Positions 63,872 through 64,000 of a DNA stretch of 64,000 nt are shown here, in pieces (position 1 is the first letter of the stretch; every line of letters begins with the position of its first letter). The notes beneath the pieces are model-generated. The model saw nothing but the letters and a program-made list of their open reading frames with translations, was not told the DNA's origin and made no database searches. The position numbers were made by a program, and so were the translations under genes. The stretch is from Osmia lignaria lignaria (Eukaryota; Arthropoda; Insecta; Hymenoptera; Megachilidae), in the NCBI RefSeq assembly GCF_051020975.1, contig NW_027478158.1, forward strand, positions 7,440,001-7,504,000, written 5' to 3'.

Positions 63872-64000
63872 TCAGAAGCGTAGTTTTCGAGATATATCGA
63901 GATATTTAAAAGTTCCGAAGCCGCACCAACATAATAGAGATACAGAAACACCGTGGCCCCTTTCTTTGAGATAACTCTGCACTAGTGCGAGCCGCAAATG
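63872..64000. repeat. Partial monomer at right edge, type A
   Basis: The last 129 bases are the start of a type-A monomer (agaagcg, ttttcgag, tcgagat, actagtgcgagccgc). The preceding spacer reads cctataattt, a variant of the usual cctacaattt. The array continues to the right of the window. Confidence 0.95.

Larger units (their letters stand above)
1..64000. repeat. Tandem satellite array, 322-bp monomer, about 199 copies
   Basis: Seen: the same unit recurs without interruption and in one orientation. Each copy holds, in order, gcgtagtt[c/t]tcgagatat, ccgaagccgcaccaac, caccgtggcccc, gcgagct, a GAA-rich tract, aatatctcgaaatatgtccg, tctgcaaatatctcgg, acgaagcgagctatgg and an AT-rich spacer ending ttttttgatcag. 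Phased on the TGATCA, 198 complete copies span 131-63871. Twenty-one differ from 322 bp: three 321-mers sharing a T deletion, five 319-mers, five 321-mers with a shortened spacer, and eight 323-mers. The net is -15 bp, matching the total exactly. Copies differ mainly by substitutions. Organisation and length are those of a centromeric or heterochromatic satellite (inference). No non-satellite sequence of any length was found, so no gene-free gap needs separate description. Confidence 0.98.
54855..64000. repeat. Block 6: loosely ordered right sector
   Basis: About 28 copies that reuse block-5 variants without a running period. Starts include 54855 (ggccagttcc), 55177 and 55820 (ccgacagg, two monomers apart), 56463, 56786 and 58075 (ctgcgttt), 59042, 59686 and 60652 (ggccagttcc), 61296 (aacatcaag) and 61618 (ccgacagg, then ggccaattgtt). 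A-type copies are scattered (59364, 60008, 62262, 63872). Copies 62584 to 63550 are close to the general consensus. Confidence 0.75.

Noticed and set aside
1..64000. CRISPR array
   Set aside because: The period is 322 bp and the whole unit is repeated; there are no short repeats with unique spacers and no cas genes.
1..64000. Transposon internal tandem repeat or rolling-circle element array
   Set aside because: No terminal inverted repeats, target-site duplications, transposase fragments or element ends are visible anywhere in 64 kb.

Overview
The whole 64 kb window is satellite DNA. A 322-bp monomer repeats head to tail in one orientation from the first base to the last. With the monomer phased on the TGATCA that ends its AT-rich spacer, there are 198 complete copies (131-63871), a 130-base partial copy at the left edge and a 129-base one at the right edge. 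By coordinate, 177 copies are exactly 322 bp and 21 are 319, 321 or 323 bp; these sum to the observed 63,741 bp. I see no unique sequence, transposon, inversion, RNA gene or credible protein-coding gene. The array continues past both edges.

Organism: a eukaryote, from the scale and homogeneity of the satellite. A monomer counted by hand is about 39% GC with 11 CpGs against about 12 expected, so CpG is not depleted. That argues against vertebrate or plant heterochromatin with a heavily methylated germline and fits an invertebrate. An insect or other arthropod is my best guess, but I recognise no named satellite family and this is inference. A centromeric or pericentromeric location is likely but cannot be shown from sequence.

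Layout. Monomers fall into two left-half types. A has agaAgcg, ttTtcgag, tcGagat and usually an acaattt spacer. B has agaTgcg, ttCtcgag, tcAagat and usually an acttttt spacer. Local variants are layered on these. 1-4638: irregular A/B mixture. 4639-18804: block marked by agaccaacaag, atctggaaatatg and cttcctgtttagc variants, with 4- to 6-monomer segments copied at offsets of 3,863 and 7,083 bp. 18805-22024: scrambled 4/5-monomer duplication. 22025-34898: second-family block with copies at 4,508, 6,437 and 2,895 bp. 34899-45202: the most orderly part, all B type, with a 4-monomer (1,288 bp) and a 9-monomer (2,898 bp) tandem duplication. 45525-54854: a second 9-monomer higher-order repeat (2,895 bp). 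54855-64000: looser reuse of the same variants.

The informative signal is the recombination record. Several monomers are visible chimeras of two neighbouring types. One (40695-41016) marks the junction of the 2,898-bp duplication, with its crossover confined to five bases (40801-40805). No genes work together here; the array has evolved by unequal exchange, local tandem duplication and conversion-like sharing of rare variants. I found no previously undescribed functional system.
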